Source: Hoyosella altamirensis
GTDB taxonomy: Bacteria > Actinomycetota > Actinomycetes > Mycobacteriales > Mycobacteriaceae
Length of the DNA: 64,000 bases
Direction of reading: 5' to 3'
NCBI RefSeq assembly: GCF_014191505.1
Contig: NZ_JACHWS010000001.1
Location: 1,721,439 to 1,785,438 of the forward strand
The notes beneath the pieces are model-generated. The model had not been told where the DNA came from, made no database searches, and was given only the letters and a program-made list of their open reading frames with translations. This document shows, piece after piece, positions 55,823-63,588 of the stretch. The stretch's first letter is position 1. Each line of letters begins with the position of its first letter. The position numbers and the translations under genes were made by a program.

Positions 55823-57633
55823 TCGCCGGTCAGTGATTGCGTCGGAGAGTGGAGCTTCTCGAGCGTCTTTCCGCCACCGAGGTACATGTGCACCCCGCAG
55901 GGCAGGCACGGATCGAAGCTGCGAACAGTTCGCATCACGTCGATCCCCTTGAAGTTCTCTCGCGTGTTCTCCTCGAAGATCGGCTGGCCCTGCACCGCAT
56001 CCTCATAGGGGCCCGGCGTTCCGTAGCTATCGCGCGGATTCGCATTCCACGGCGTTGGCGGGTACGGGTGGTAGTTCGCGATCTTGCCGTCACGAATCAC
56101 CATGTGGTGGCTGAGCACGCCGCGGACCGCCTCGGTGAAGCCGCATCCGATTCCTTCGTCGGGGACCTCGAACTTCTCCCACGTCTTCGTTCTGCCGGCC
56201 CGAATTTCTTCCAGCGCCTTCTCGCAGAAATGCAGCGCGCATCCAGCCGCGTACGCCTGGAAGTACGTGCGCGCCCGGTCGCGTTCTATGGTGTTCGATC
56301 CGTGCTTGGGGATCTCCCATTCGAAGCTGACCGGCCCCTTGAGCGCTGTCTTCGGCAGATTGATCTGCACGCTGCTGCCCGTGGCCTTCACGTAGCCGCA
56401 ATCCACGAGACCGGCGAGCGCCGTAGTCCAGAGCCGCGCGAGCGGACCGCCACCCGTATCGAGCGCCAGATGATCTTTTCCGTCATACCAGCGGGGCGAC
56501 ATGACCCACGAGTACTTGTCATCCATGTCCCGCCTCTGTGGGCGCGGGTTGGTGTGCTGATTCCAGGGGTGACGCCTGTCAACCGGATTACCCAGCGGAT
56601 CGTGGGTCACGAACATTTCCTGGTCAGTCCAGTCGTCGTAGTACGAGCTGCCCAGCAGGATCCGGATACCGAGATTGATGTCGACCAGCGACGTCGTCAC
56701 CAGCTTTCCATCGACGACGACACCTGGGGTGACAAACATCTTCCGTCCCCAGTCCTCCATGTCCCGGTAGGCGAAGTTGCACACTTCGGGATCCTGGAAC
56801 GATCCCCAGCAGCCGAGCAGCGTCCTTCGCAGGCCGACCTTCTCGTAGCCCGGCAGCGCGTCATAGAAGAAATCGAAGAGATCGTCGTGCATAGGCACGA
56901 CCTTCTTCATGAATTCGACGTAGCGCATCAACCGACTCATGTAGTCGGTCATCAACTGGATGGTGGCGACTGTTCCCACACCGCCTGGATAGAGCGTCGA
57001 GGGGTGAACGTGACGGCCTTCCATCAGGCAGAACATCTCGCGTGTGGAGCGGCTGACGGCGAGCGCCTCACGATAGAACTCACCCGAGAACGGATTGAGC
57101 GACCGCATGATGTCGCCGATAGTCTTGTATCCGTGCTCGCCTGCATGCGGCGCCTCGGTCTTGTTCGCTTTGTCCAGTACGCCGGGGTTGGTCTCGGCGA
57201 CCATCTTCTCGCAGAAGTCCACCCCAACCAGGTTCTCCTGGAAGATATTGTGATCGAACATGTACTCGGCGGCCTCGCCTAGATTGACGATCCATTCGCC
57301 AATGTGCGGGGGTTTGACGCCGTACGCCATGTTCTGCGTGTAGCACGAGCACGTCGCATGGTTGTCACCACAAATGCCGCAGATACGGCTGGTGATGAAG
57401 TGCGCGTCTCGCGGGTCTTTTCCTTTCATGAAGATGGAGTAGCCACGGAAGATCGACGACGTGCTGTGACACTCGACGACCTCCTTCTTTTTGAAATCAA
57501 TTTTTGTGTAGATACCTAGGCTCCCCACAATTCTTGTAATGGGATCCCAGTTCATTTCCACCAGGCCGTCGGGGCCTTCTTGGGCCAGCGGCGGGGTGGG
57601 CAGCGGGCCGGGGCCGTGAATAGTCGATGTCAT
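55819..57633 (-). CDS. hhyL: group 1h [NiFe]-hydrogenase large subunit
   Basis: A 604-aa catalytic subunit. The nickel-site motifs are SRICGICGDNHATCS near residues 83-95 (C85, C88) and DPCLPCGVHMY near 574-583 (C576, C579). The RICGICGDNHATC and DPCLPCGVH variants match the actinobacterial high-affinity (group 1h, formerly group 5) enzymes that oxidise atmospheric H2. A 22-residue tail after H582 is the expected target of the protease at 51435. WDPITRIVGSLGIYTKIDF and FRGYSIFMKGKDPRD are the usual N-terminal motifs. It follows hhyS by 16 bp. Confidence 0.96.
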   Translation of the reverse strand: MTSTIHGPGPLPTPPLAQEGPDGLVEMNWDPITRIVGSLGIYTKIDFKKKEVVECHSTSSIFRGYSIFMKGKDPRDAHFITSRICGICGDNHATCSCYTQNMAYGVKPPHIGEWIVNLGEAAEYMFDHNIFQENLVGVDFCEKMVAETNPGVLDKANKTEAPHAGEHGYKTIGDIMRSLNPFSGEFYREALAVSRSTREMFCLMEGRHVHPSTLYPGGVGTVATIQLMTDYMSRLMRYVEFMKKVVPMHDDLFDFFYDALPGYEKVGLRRTLLGCWGSFQDPEVCNFAYRDMEDWGRKMFVTPGVVVDGKLVTTSLVDINLGIRILLGSSYYDDWTDQEMFVTHDPLGNPVDRRHPWNQHTNPRPQRRDMDDKYSWVMSPRWYDGKDHLALDTGGGPLARLWTTALAGLVDCGYVKATGSSVQINLPKTALKGPVSFEWEIPKHGSNTIERDRARTYFQAYAAGCALHFCEKALEEIRAGRTKTWEKFEVPDEGIGCGFTEAVRGVLSHHMVIRDGKIANYHPYPPTPWNANPRDSYGTPGPYEDAVQGQPIFEENTRENFKGIDVMRTVRSFDPCLPCGVHMYLGGGKTLEKLHSPTQSLTGE

Positions 57634-57649
57634 CGCTTGCCTCTTTGCT

Positions 57650-58702
57650 CTACCAAGTGCGGGTGGCGCCGGTTGTGAGAGTCTGGCTTGGCGTACGCCA
57701 GGCGGGTTCTCGATCGACAGTGTGTCCGGTGATTTTTCGCAAGCTGCGGATGACCGATCCGTACACTCCTACCGCAGTGGTGGAGAGCTTGCCGCCTGGA
57801 GGTTCATCCATGAACGGCATGAACTTGTCCGGGAAACCTGGCATGGTGCATCCGATGCAGATTCCGCCTACGTTGGGGCAGCCACCGACACCGTTGATCC
57901 AGCCGCGTTTCGGCACGTTGCATTTGACGACGGGGCCCCAGCATCCGAGTTTGACAATGCATTTCGGGGAGCCATACTCGGTCGCGAAGTCCGCCTCTTC
58001 GTAGTAGCCCGCGCGGTCACATCCTTCGTGAACTGTGGTGCCGAAGAGCCAGGTCGGCCGCAATGCCTCGTCCAGAGGAATCATCGGAGCCTGGCCTGTT
58101 GCCTGGTACAGCAGGTACGTGAGCGTTTCCGAGAGGTTGTCCGGCTGAATCGGACAGCCCGGAACGCACACAATCGGCAGTCCGGCCTTGGACTTCCAGT
58201 CCCAGCCCAGGTAGTCGGGTACGCCCATCGCTCCGGTGGGGTTCCCGGCCATAGCGTGTATACCGCCGTATGTCGCGCACGTCCCGACCGCTACCACTGC
58301 GGTTGCTTTCGGGGTGAGACGGTCCAGCCATTCGCTCGTCGTTATCGGCTGACCATCGGGATTGTTGCCGAACCCGCACCAGTATCCGTCGCTGTCGTGG
58401 ATCTTCTCATTGGGTATTGATCCCTCGACCACGAGAACGAATGGTTCGAGCTCGCCGCGGTCAGCTTTGCGGAACCACTCAAGGAAGTCGTCGGCTCCCC
58501 CTTCAGGTCCACATTCGAAATCGATGAGCGGCCAGTGCACAGCTATTTTGGGGAGTCCGGGTAAGGCGCCGAGTGCAATTTCTTCGATCGTCGGCTGGGT
58601 AGCTGCCGTAAGCGCCACCGAGTCTCCGTCGCAACTCAATCCGGCGTTGATCCACAGAACGTGAATCAAAGTCTCTTCTGCTGCAGCCGCCGTGTCAGAC
58701 AT
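57650..58702 (-). CDS. hhyS: group 1h [NiFe]-hydrogenase small subunit
   Basis: A 350-aa subunit with three Fe-S clusters. At the proximal cluster the usual CxxC is CDGD (C24, D27 in NAGLSCDGDS), so Asp replaces one Cys, as known for O2-tolerant group 1h enzymes. GTCATYGGIHAM, VCVPGCPIQPDN, VHEGCDRAGYYEEADF, GCWGPVVKCNVPKRGW and GGICIGCTMPGFPDKF supply the other ligands. No Tat signal is present, so the enzyme faces the cytoplasm. The ATG at 58702 has GGAAAG upstream. A GTG at 58711 is the alternative. A promoter with a CRP-type site lies upstream. Confidence 0.95.
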   Translation of the reverse strand: MSDTAAAAEETLIHVLWINAGLSCDGDSVALTAATQPTIEEIALGALPGLPKIAVHWPLIDFECGPEGGADDFLEWFRKADRGELEPFVLVVEGSIPNEKIHDSDGYWCGFGNNPDGQPITTSEWLDRLTPKATAVVAVGTCATYGGIHAMAGNPTGAMGVPDYLGWDWKSKAGLPIVCVPGCPIQPDNLSETLTYLLYQATGQAPMIPLDEALRPTWLFGTTVHEGCDRAGYYEEADFATEYGSPKCIVKLGCWGPVVKCNVPKRGWINGVGGCPNVGGICIGCTMPGFPDKFMPFMDEPPGGKLSTTAVGVYGSVIRSLRKITGHTVDREPAWRTPSQTLTTGATRTW

Positions 58703-58774
58703 GGTTGCCACTTTCCGGGGCGGGACAGTGCCTCAAAGCCCCTTCGTCACAGGAGTCGACCCTCGGCCCACTTG

Positions 58775-58790
58775 CGTGACGCAAATCACA
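58775..58790 (-). promoter_or_regulatory. CRP/GlxR-type operator on the hhyS transcription start
   Basis: The minus strand reads TGTGATTTGCGTCACG, differing in one base from the symmetric consensus TGTGA-N6-TCACA. It starts at the last base of the -10 element and covers the likely start site, where a bound regulator would block transcription. It also overlaps a perfect 13-bp dyad TTGCGTGACGCAA (58772-58784). Known actinobacterial CRP and GlxR proteins recognise TGTGA-N6-TCACA. The regulator itself is not encoded in the window. Confidence 0.62.
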
Positions 58791-58819
58791 TCTTACGCGA
58801 TCATGAATTGCTGGGTCAA
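58790..58819 (-). promoter_or_regulatory. promoter of hhySL
   Basis: On the minus strand TTGACC (58819-58814) is followed by an 18-bp spacer and TAAGAT (58795-58790), close to the sigma70 consensus. Transcription would begin near 58783 and leave a leader of about 80 nt before the hhyS ATG at 58702. It lies in the 180-bp gap between the cupin and hhyS genes, so the structural genes can be expressed apart from hypA-hypB-cupin. Confidence 0.65.
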
Positions 58820-58882
58820 AGCCTCTTGATCTCGCTGACCTGCAATAACAAGCCCGGTTTCGATCACCTGGCTGACACTCGT

Positions 58883-59332
58883 TCACATGCAGGCGGGCGC
58901 CTCCACGTCAACGGCAATTGGCTGGCCCGACGGGATCAGATAAGTGACGAAAAGGACGGTGGGCACGTCACCCTTATTGACCCCGTTATGCCTCTCAGCG
59001 GGACCGACCACTTCTTCGACCACAGTCCCGGCCGGCGAGACAACTTCAGCACAATCCGCCAGCACGCGGGTCAGTGTTCCCCCTGCGACGAGCGCGTATA
59101 CGGGACCCTCATGCCAGTGCCAGCCTGTGTACCCGCCCGGCGCAATCTCGATGCGCCGGAAAGTCACATCCGTGCCACCTGCTGGCGCACCAGGAAGGCT
59201 GAAGGGCACATCAAATGTACCGAGCACTTCGGACTCCACTCCGGCTGACGGCGTCGCCGCTGCGATCGCCGGCATGAGCAGGACACCTACAGCGGCAGTC
59301 AGGGCTGCCTGCCACGCGCGCACGAATTTCAT
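58883..59332 (-). CDS. secreted cupin-domain protein in the hydrogenase operon
   Basis: A 149-aa protein with a Sec signal peptide (MKFVRAWQAALTAAVGVLL, cleavage after AIAAA near residue 26) and a small cupin barrel: FRRIEIAPGGYTGWHWHEG, VYALVAGGTLTRVL, ERHNGVNKGDVP. The HWHEG motif can bind a metal. It lies between hypB (19-bp gap) and the hhyS promoter. The frame is open to 59545 but that part lies within hypB. Why a secreted cupin is expressed with a cytoplasmic hydrogenase is unclear. Confidence 0.82.
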   Translation of the reverse strand: MKFVRAWQAALTAAVGVLLMPAIAAATPSAGVESEVLGTFDVPFSLPGAPAGGTDVTFRRIEIAPGGYTGWHWHEGPVYALVAGGTLTRVLADCAEVVSPAGTVVEEVVGPAERHNGVNKGDVPTVLFVTYLIPSGQPIAVDVEAPACM

Positions 59333-59351
59333 CGGGACCCCATTCTGATCA

Positions 59352-60185
59352 TTAGGCAACCACGGGCATGACACGATCGAGTTCGCTGAGCCATGTGTCC
59401 AGGCCTTCGCCTGTGCGAGCGGACAGCGCGAGTATCCGGACGTCGGGATTGACGGAACGTGCGTTTCTTTCACACACCGCCATATCGAAGTCCACGTAGG
59501 GCAGCAGATCGGTCTTGTTGACCACCACCAGATCGGCAGCCGCAAAAATATGCGGATACTTCAGGGGCTTGTCGTCCCCCTCAGTTACCGAGATGATGAC
59601 CACTTTCATCTGCTCCCCCAGATCAAACAGTGCGGGGCACACCAGATTTCCCACATTTTCGATCAACAGCAAGGTGTTGTCCTCAGCCGACAACTGACTG
59701 AGCGCGCGCTGCAGCATGGCGGCATCAAGGTGGCAGCCTGCTCCTGTATTGACTTGAACGACGCGCGCGCCCGTCGCCGCAATCCGGTCCGCGTCCAGGA
59801 GAGTCTCCTGATCACCCTCGATCACTGCCACCCGATGGTTCGTGCTGCGAACCGTTCGTTCCAGCAAAGTCGTTTTTCCCGCTCCGGGTGAGCTCATCAG
59901 GTTGATGGCGACGATTCCGTGCTGGGCCATGTGGGTGCGGTTGTGGTCCGCGAGCAGGTCGTTCTTGGCGAGAACCTTTTGTTCGAGGACGATCGTTTCT
60001 TCCGATTCTTGCGGGTCAGACCGGATTGCGGTCTTGCCTGGGTGCACGTCGTCGTGGGTGTGCTGGCCCGGCCCGTGGCCATGCCCGTGGCCGTGACCGT
60101 GCTCATCGCCGTGCTCATGTTGATGCTGGCGTGGTACCGAAATCATTGGCCCGTCAGCATTCCCGCATCCGCATGTTGAACACAT
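59352..60185 (-). CDS. hypB: nickel-insertion GTPase HypB
   Basis: A 277-aa GTPase. The N-terminus MCSTCGCG is the high-affinity nickel site, followed by a His-rich stretch (about residues 20-48, repeated GHGHGHG) that can store nickel. The G-domain has LMSSPGAGKTTLLERT (Walker A), IEGDQETLLDADRI, VNTGAGCHLDAAM, LLIENVGNLVCPA and VVNKTDLLPYV. It works with HypA to load Ni into HhyL. It lies 4 bp after hypA. Confidence 0.96.
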   Translation of the reverse strand: MCSTCGCGNADGPMISVPRQHQHEHGDEHGHGHGHGHGPGQHTHDDVHPGKTAIRSDPQESEETIVLEQKVLAKNDLLADHNRTHMAQHGIVAINLMSSPGAGKTTLLERTVRSTNHRVAVIEGDQETLLDADRIAATGARVVQVNTGAGCHLDAAMLQRALSQLSAEDNTLLLIENVGNLVCPALFDLGEQMKVVIISVTEGDDKPLKYPHIFAAADLVVVNKTDLLPYVDFDMAVCERNARSVNPDVRILALSARTGEGLDTWLSELDRVMPVVA

Positions 60186-60189
60186 CGCC

Positions 60190-60519
60190 CTACCCCACCT
60201 TCATGGATTTGATGCACAATTCGCGCCCCGACAGGACCTCGACGTCAGCGCTTCCGCACGAACAAAGCAGGATCAGATCGGGCAGAATGAACTCCTGGCC
60301 GCACGTCTGGCACCGTGCGTGCGCATCGATCACATCGAGGTCGAGAGAAGCACCTTCCGCTACCGTCCCGGACGTCGCGAGTTCAAAACAAAACTTCATC
60401 GCGTCGGGAACTACCGCGCACAGCGCACCCACCTGAACCTGGACCGAACGCACACGCCTGCCAGCCGCGTGCTCGCACACCGCATCCACGATGCTCTCCG
60501 TCAAAGCGAGTTCATGCAT
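60190..60519 (-). CDS. hypA: nickel metallochaperone HypA
   Basis: A 109-aa protein. It starts MHELALTESIVDAV with His2, which binds nickel, then VRSVQVQVGALCAVVPDAM and a zinc site CQTCGQEFILPDLILLCSCGS (split CxxC...CxC; the last pair is C-x-C instead of the usual CxxC). It pairs with HypB. It is the first gene of the minus-strand run, 85 bp from the divergent glycosyltransferase start. No convincing promoter pair could be chosen. Confidence 0.94.
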   Translation of the reverse strand: MHELALTESIVDAVCEHAAGRRVRSVQVQVGALCAVVPDAMKFCFELATSGTVAEGASLDLDVIDAHARCQTCGQEFILPDLILLCSCGSADVEVLSGRELCIKSMKVG

Positions 60520-60604
60520 CGGCCGGCCCCTCTCGGCCCGGAGCTGATGATCTCAAGGCTAGGACCGCTAGTGTGATCTACGCAATACACGAAAGGGGTG
60601 ACGC

Positions 60605-61729
60605 ATGCCAACAATCGGTATCTGCATGATCGTCAAAAACGAGGCCCACGTCATCCGCCGATGCCTCACCAGCGTGGAGCCTCTCGCCGACTATGTGCTG
60701 ATCGTGGATACCGGGTCGACCGACGGCACGCAAGACATCGTCGACGAATATCTCGCTGAGTCAGGAAAGCAGGGAAAGGTACTGCAGGAACCATGGCGAG
60801 ACTTTGCGTACAACCGCAGTTACGCAATGCAGAAGCTGCGCGAAGTCCGCACCGTCGATTACGGACTGATGATCGATGCCGACGCCGTTCTTGTGCCCGA
60901 CGCTACTTTCGATGCCGAACGGTTTCGAGACGCCCTGAAATACGACCTCTACGACATACCGATGATCACAGGAAAGGTGAGCTATCGACTGCCTTTGCTC
61001 TTCAGCAATCGTGCCGCCTTTTACTATCGCGGCGTTCTGCACGAATTTCTTGAGACTTCCCTCGCCCAGTCTCGCGGCGCCGTTTCCGGGTTCGTCATCA
61101 AGCAGTTCCAGGACAGCGCACGGAACAGGAACCCGCGAAAGTACCTCGACGACGCGGATGTCCTGGCGGATGCGCTGAAGACCGAAACCGATCCCCTTAT
61201 GCGTGCGCGCTACACGTTCTACCGAGCCCAGTCACTGAAAGACGGTGGAGCACAGCGTGATGCGCTCGCCGCGTATCTCGAACGGGCCCAGCAGGGCTAT
61301 TGGGAGCAGGAGGTGTTCGTCAGTCTGTACCGGGCGGCGCAACTCAAAGAGGCCCTTGAGTTCGACGGCGCCGACGTCGTGCAGAGCTACCTTGCAGCCT
61401 TCGAGATATGCCAGCGTGTCGAGGCCCTCCATGGCGCGATCCGGATGTGCCGCCTGCTCGGCAAGTATCACCAGGGCTACATTCTCGCCAAGCATGCCGT
61501 CGACACGTCGTGGAGCAGAACCGGCCTTTTTGTCGAGGAATGGATCCACGATTACGGTCTCCTCGACGAATACGCACTCGTCGCCTACTGGTCAGGGCAT
61601 TATCGTGAATCCCACGACGTTTGGCGGCAGCTTCTGGCCACTGATTCACTCCCCGCCGTCGCGCGAAACCGAATCGAGCGCAACGCTGAATTCGCCGTGG
61701 CGAAACTCGCGGACGCTAGAGCCTCGTAG
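60605..61729 (+). CDS. family 2 glycosyltransferase with C-terminal helical repeats
   Basis: A 374-aa protein. TIGICMIVKNEAHVIRRCL and VLIVDTGSTDGTQDIV are the N-terminal nucleotide-binding motifs of GT2 SunS-like enzymes, and YGLMIDADAVLV has the DxD metal site. The second half (from about residue 190, DDADVLADALKTETDPLMRARYTFYRAQS) is all-helical, like TPR repeats. There is no membrane segment. GAAAGGGG lies upstream of the ATG. It is 6 bp upstream of the FhuF-like gene. Acceptor unknown, possibly protein or peptide. Confidence 0.82.
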   Translation: MPTIGICMIVKNEAHVIRRCLTSVEPLADYVLIVDTGSTDGTQDIVDEYLAESGKQGKVLQEPWRDFAYNRSYAMQKLREVRTVDYGLMIDADAVLVPDATFDAERFRDALKYDLYDIPMITGKVSYRLPLLFSNRAAFYYRGVLHEFLETSLAQSRGAVSGFVIKQFQDSARNRNPRKYLDDADVLADALKTETDPLMRARYTFYRAQSLKDGGAQRDALAAYLERAQQGYWEQEVFVSLYRAAQLKEALEFDGADVVQSYLAAFEICQRVEALHGAIRMCRLLGKYHQGYILAKHAVDTSWSRTGLFVEEWIHDYGLLDEYALVAYWSGHYRESHDVWRQLLATDSLPAVARNRIERNAEFAVAKLADARAS

Positions 61730-61735
61730 CCAATC

Positions 61736-62554
61736 ATGTCCCACCCGTTGACCCACACAGTTGCACAGATCAATGAGAGAGTGGCGTGGGCGTCGATCAC
61801 GACCGGTCAGCCCAGCACTGGTGAATGGGCACTGTGCAGCCAGGCCGGCCCCGATTTCATCGCCGAATGGGAGGGCCGTGTCACGCATATGCTGCGACGC
61901 GACTTCCATCGGCACCACCCTATGGCTTCAGCGGCGTACGTCCTCGACTGGTATGCCAGCCTCTCCGGGTGCATCGGCGGCATGAGTTTCGGTCTTGCCC
62001 GGCGGGTACCGCGACTCGACCGTCATTCGCTGGCCTTCCATCGGCACAGCGAACACGCGTATCCCGACGGTATCGCCCTGCTTTCACCCAGGTTCTGGTG
62101 CCTCCCGTCAGACCCCGATGCCACACACCACGAGGCGGACGTCGTCAGCACCGAACGAGATCTGGCACGCATCCTGCGCACCGAAATCCGGCGACATGCC
62201 GATGACTTCCTCACGGACTACCGTGGGGGCGCCCGATTGCCGCGGCGGCACCTCCTCGGCGTGTTCTTCGACAGTCTCGACACTGGGATGGCGATGCAGA
62301 CCGGCGCGGAGCCCGCCCGGATCCTGGCCGGTGCGAAATCTGTTCTTCCCGGCGGGACTCGCGAATTCGGGGATGCCTCAACGATTACCGTCGTCCATGA
62401 TTCGAAACAGCGCGCGCACTTAACGCGTAAACGGATCAGCTGTTGCTACTACTTCAAAGTCGCGGATGGTGGCGTCACCTGCGCAACGTGTCCGCGAACG
62501 AGCGACGAGCAACGCCTCGACCGTCTCGAACGCTTCGCGAACCAGCAGGATTGA
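61736..62554 (+). CDS. FhuF-like [2Fe-2S] protein, possible ferric-siderophore reductase
   Basis: A 272-aa protein. The C-terminus KRISCCYYFKVADGG followed by VTCATCPR is the C-C-x10-C-x-x-C iron-sulfur motif of FhuF/siderophore reductases. HPMASAAYVLDWYASLSGCIGG is an upstream conserved region and RLPRRHLLGVFFDSLD another. Such proteins release iron by reducing ferric siderophores. No siderophore transporter is near. It is coupled to a glycosyltransferase gene (6-bp gap), an unusual pairing, and converges on the pentapeptide-repeat gene with 3 bp between. Confidence 0.82.
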   Translation: MSHPLTHTVAQINERVAWASITTGQPSTGEWALCSQAGPDFIAEWEGRVTHMLRRDFHRHHPMASAAYVLDWYASLSGCIGGMSFGLARRVPRLDRHSLAFHRHSEHAYPDGIALLSPRFWCLPSDPDATHHEADVVSTERDLARILRTEIRRHADDFLTDYRGGARLPRRHLLGVFFDSLDTGMAMQTGAEPARILAGAKSVLPGGTREFGDASTITVVHDSKQRAHLTRKRISCCYYFKVADGGVTCATCPRTSDEQRLDRLERFANQQD

Positions 62555-62557
62555 CAG

Positions 62558-63211
62558 TCAGTCTCGCACCAGCACTCCAAGCGCTCGGGCAAACACTGGA
62601 GCGAGCTCTACCAGCTGCAGCGGCGTGATCATCGCTCCGCCCAAGCGTTCAGTTCCCGAAGCGATTGAGAGACGCGTCGCGCCCCGGAGATCGACGTCCT
62701 TGAGGGTCGCATGGTCCAGTTTGATCCCAGCGAGTTCGCTGCCCGTCACGGACACACGCTCCAGCGAGGCACCACCGAAGTCGGTATCCCGGAGGACGCA
62801 ATCCGCGAACGTCACATCCCGCATCCGTGCACTGCGAAAATTCACAGAATCGAACTTACAATTGTGAAAAACAACCCGGCGAAACGTCACACCGTGCATC
62901 TCGACCCCTGCGAACGACGAGGTGACCAGCTCCGAATTCTGCCAGCTCGTGTCCGCGAATGTTCCGCTCACAAACTGTGAACCGTGTACCCACACCTCAC
63001 TGAAGTGAGAACTCTGGAAAGAACTCGCCGTAGTCCTCAGCGCGTCGAAAGCGCATTCGGTGAACCTCACACCTTTCACCGCAAGGTCTGTCGCTTCCAC
63101 CCCGTCGAACAGTGCGCAATCAGCCGAATCGTCGCATTCCGGCAATGCACTGCGGCGTTCCAAATACTCCGCGTATGGGAGATCAGCTAGTGCTCTGGGG
63201 CTATCGCTCAT
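62558..63211 (-). CDS. pentapeptide-repeat protein
   Basis: A 217-aa protein. From about residue 35 to 185 it is a run of A(D/N)LxX-type five-residue repeats (for example FDGVEATDLAVKGVRFTECAF, FRSARMRDVTFADCVLRD in short pieces), which fold as a right-handed quadrilateral beta helix. Relatives such as MfpA mimic DNA and protect gyrase from quinolones, but many others have unknown roles. No signal peptide. Its start overlaps the MmcQ/YjbR-like gene by 11 bp. The role here is not known. Confidence 0.85.
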   Translation of the reverse strand: MSDSPRALADLPYAEYLERRSALPECDDSADCALFDGVEATDLAVKGVRFTECAFDALRTTASSFQSSHFSEVWVHGSQFVSGTFADTSWQNSELVTSSFAGVEMHGVTFRRVVFHNCKFDSVNFRSARMRDVTFADCVLRDTDFGGASLERVSVTGSELAGIKLDHATLKDVDLRGATRLSIASGTERLGGAMITPLQLVELAPVFARALGVLVRD

Positions 63212-63578
63212 CGAGCGCTCTGATCATCCGTTTCAGTGCTCCGAGCCGATACGACGTCTCAAGCAACTCGGCGATTTCCTGCAGGTCCGGCGTTTCCACC
63301 AGGAGGTCGAGTGCAAGCCAGCCGTAAGCGCCCGTATACGGCGGCACGAAGATCCGCGGATCCTGCCGCAGTGCTTCCGATTCCGAGAGGTCCGGACGGA
63401 ACTCAAGGCTCAATCGCTCGCTGAGACTCCCGTTGTAGATGCCGAACATCTTCTTCGCCCGGAAGGTTGGTCTTCCCCACGCCTCAACCTCTGCGGCCTC
63501 AGGCAAACTCAGCGCGATGTCACGGATCTCATTCAGCCATGGGTCCGAGTCGGTGTACATCCGGGGGTGCGCCACCAC
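63201..63578 (-). CDS. MmcQ/YjbR-family protein
   Basis: A 125-aa protein. IRDIALSLPEAAEVEAWGRPTFRAKKMF is the family core, with LSLEFRPDLSESEALRQDPR and PYTGAYGWLALDLL and a C-terminal SYRLGALKRMIRALD. The family has a CyaY-like fold and may bind DNA. The function is not established. GTG at 63578 or 63575 is the start. It overlaps the pentapeptide-repeat gene downstream and lies 10 bp after the HAD gene. Confidence 0.86.
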   Translation of the reverse strand: MVAHPRMYTDSDPWLNEIRDIALSLPEAAEVEAWGRPTFRAKKMFGIYNGSLSERLSLEFRPDLSESEALRQDPRIFVPPYTGAYGWLALDLLVETPDLQEIAELLETSYRLGALKRMIRALDER

Positions 63579-63588
63579 GCCAGACTAC

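Noticed and set aside
55837..57282. 481-codon open frame on the plus strand opposite hhyL
   Set aside because: It mirrors the hhyL reading frame, its protein has no family features, and hhyL is certain. It is a by-product of codon bias in GC-rich DNA.
55837..60519. a membrane cytochrome b or ferredoxin subunit for the hydrogenase
   Set aside because: No polytopic or haem-binding protein is encoded in the cluster; the NifU-Rieske fusion is the only visible redox partner.
60520..60604. TGTGATCTACGCAATACAC upstream of the glycosyltransferase as a second CRP site
   Set aside because: The left half fits TGTGA but the right half does not match TCACA at the required spacing.
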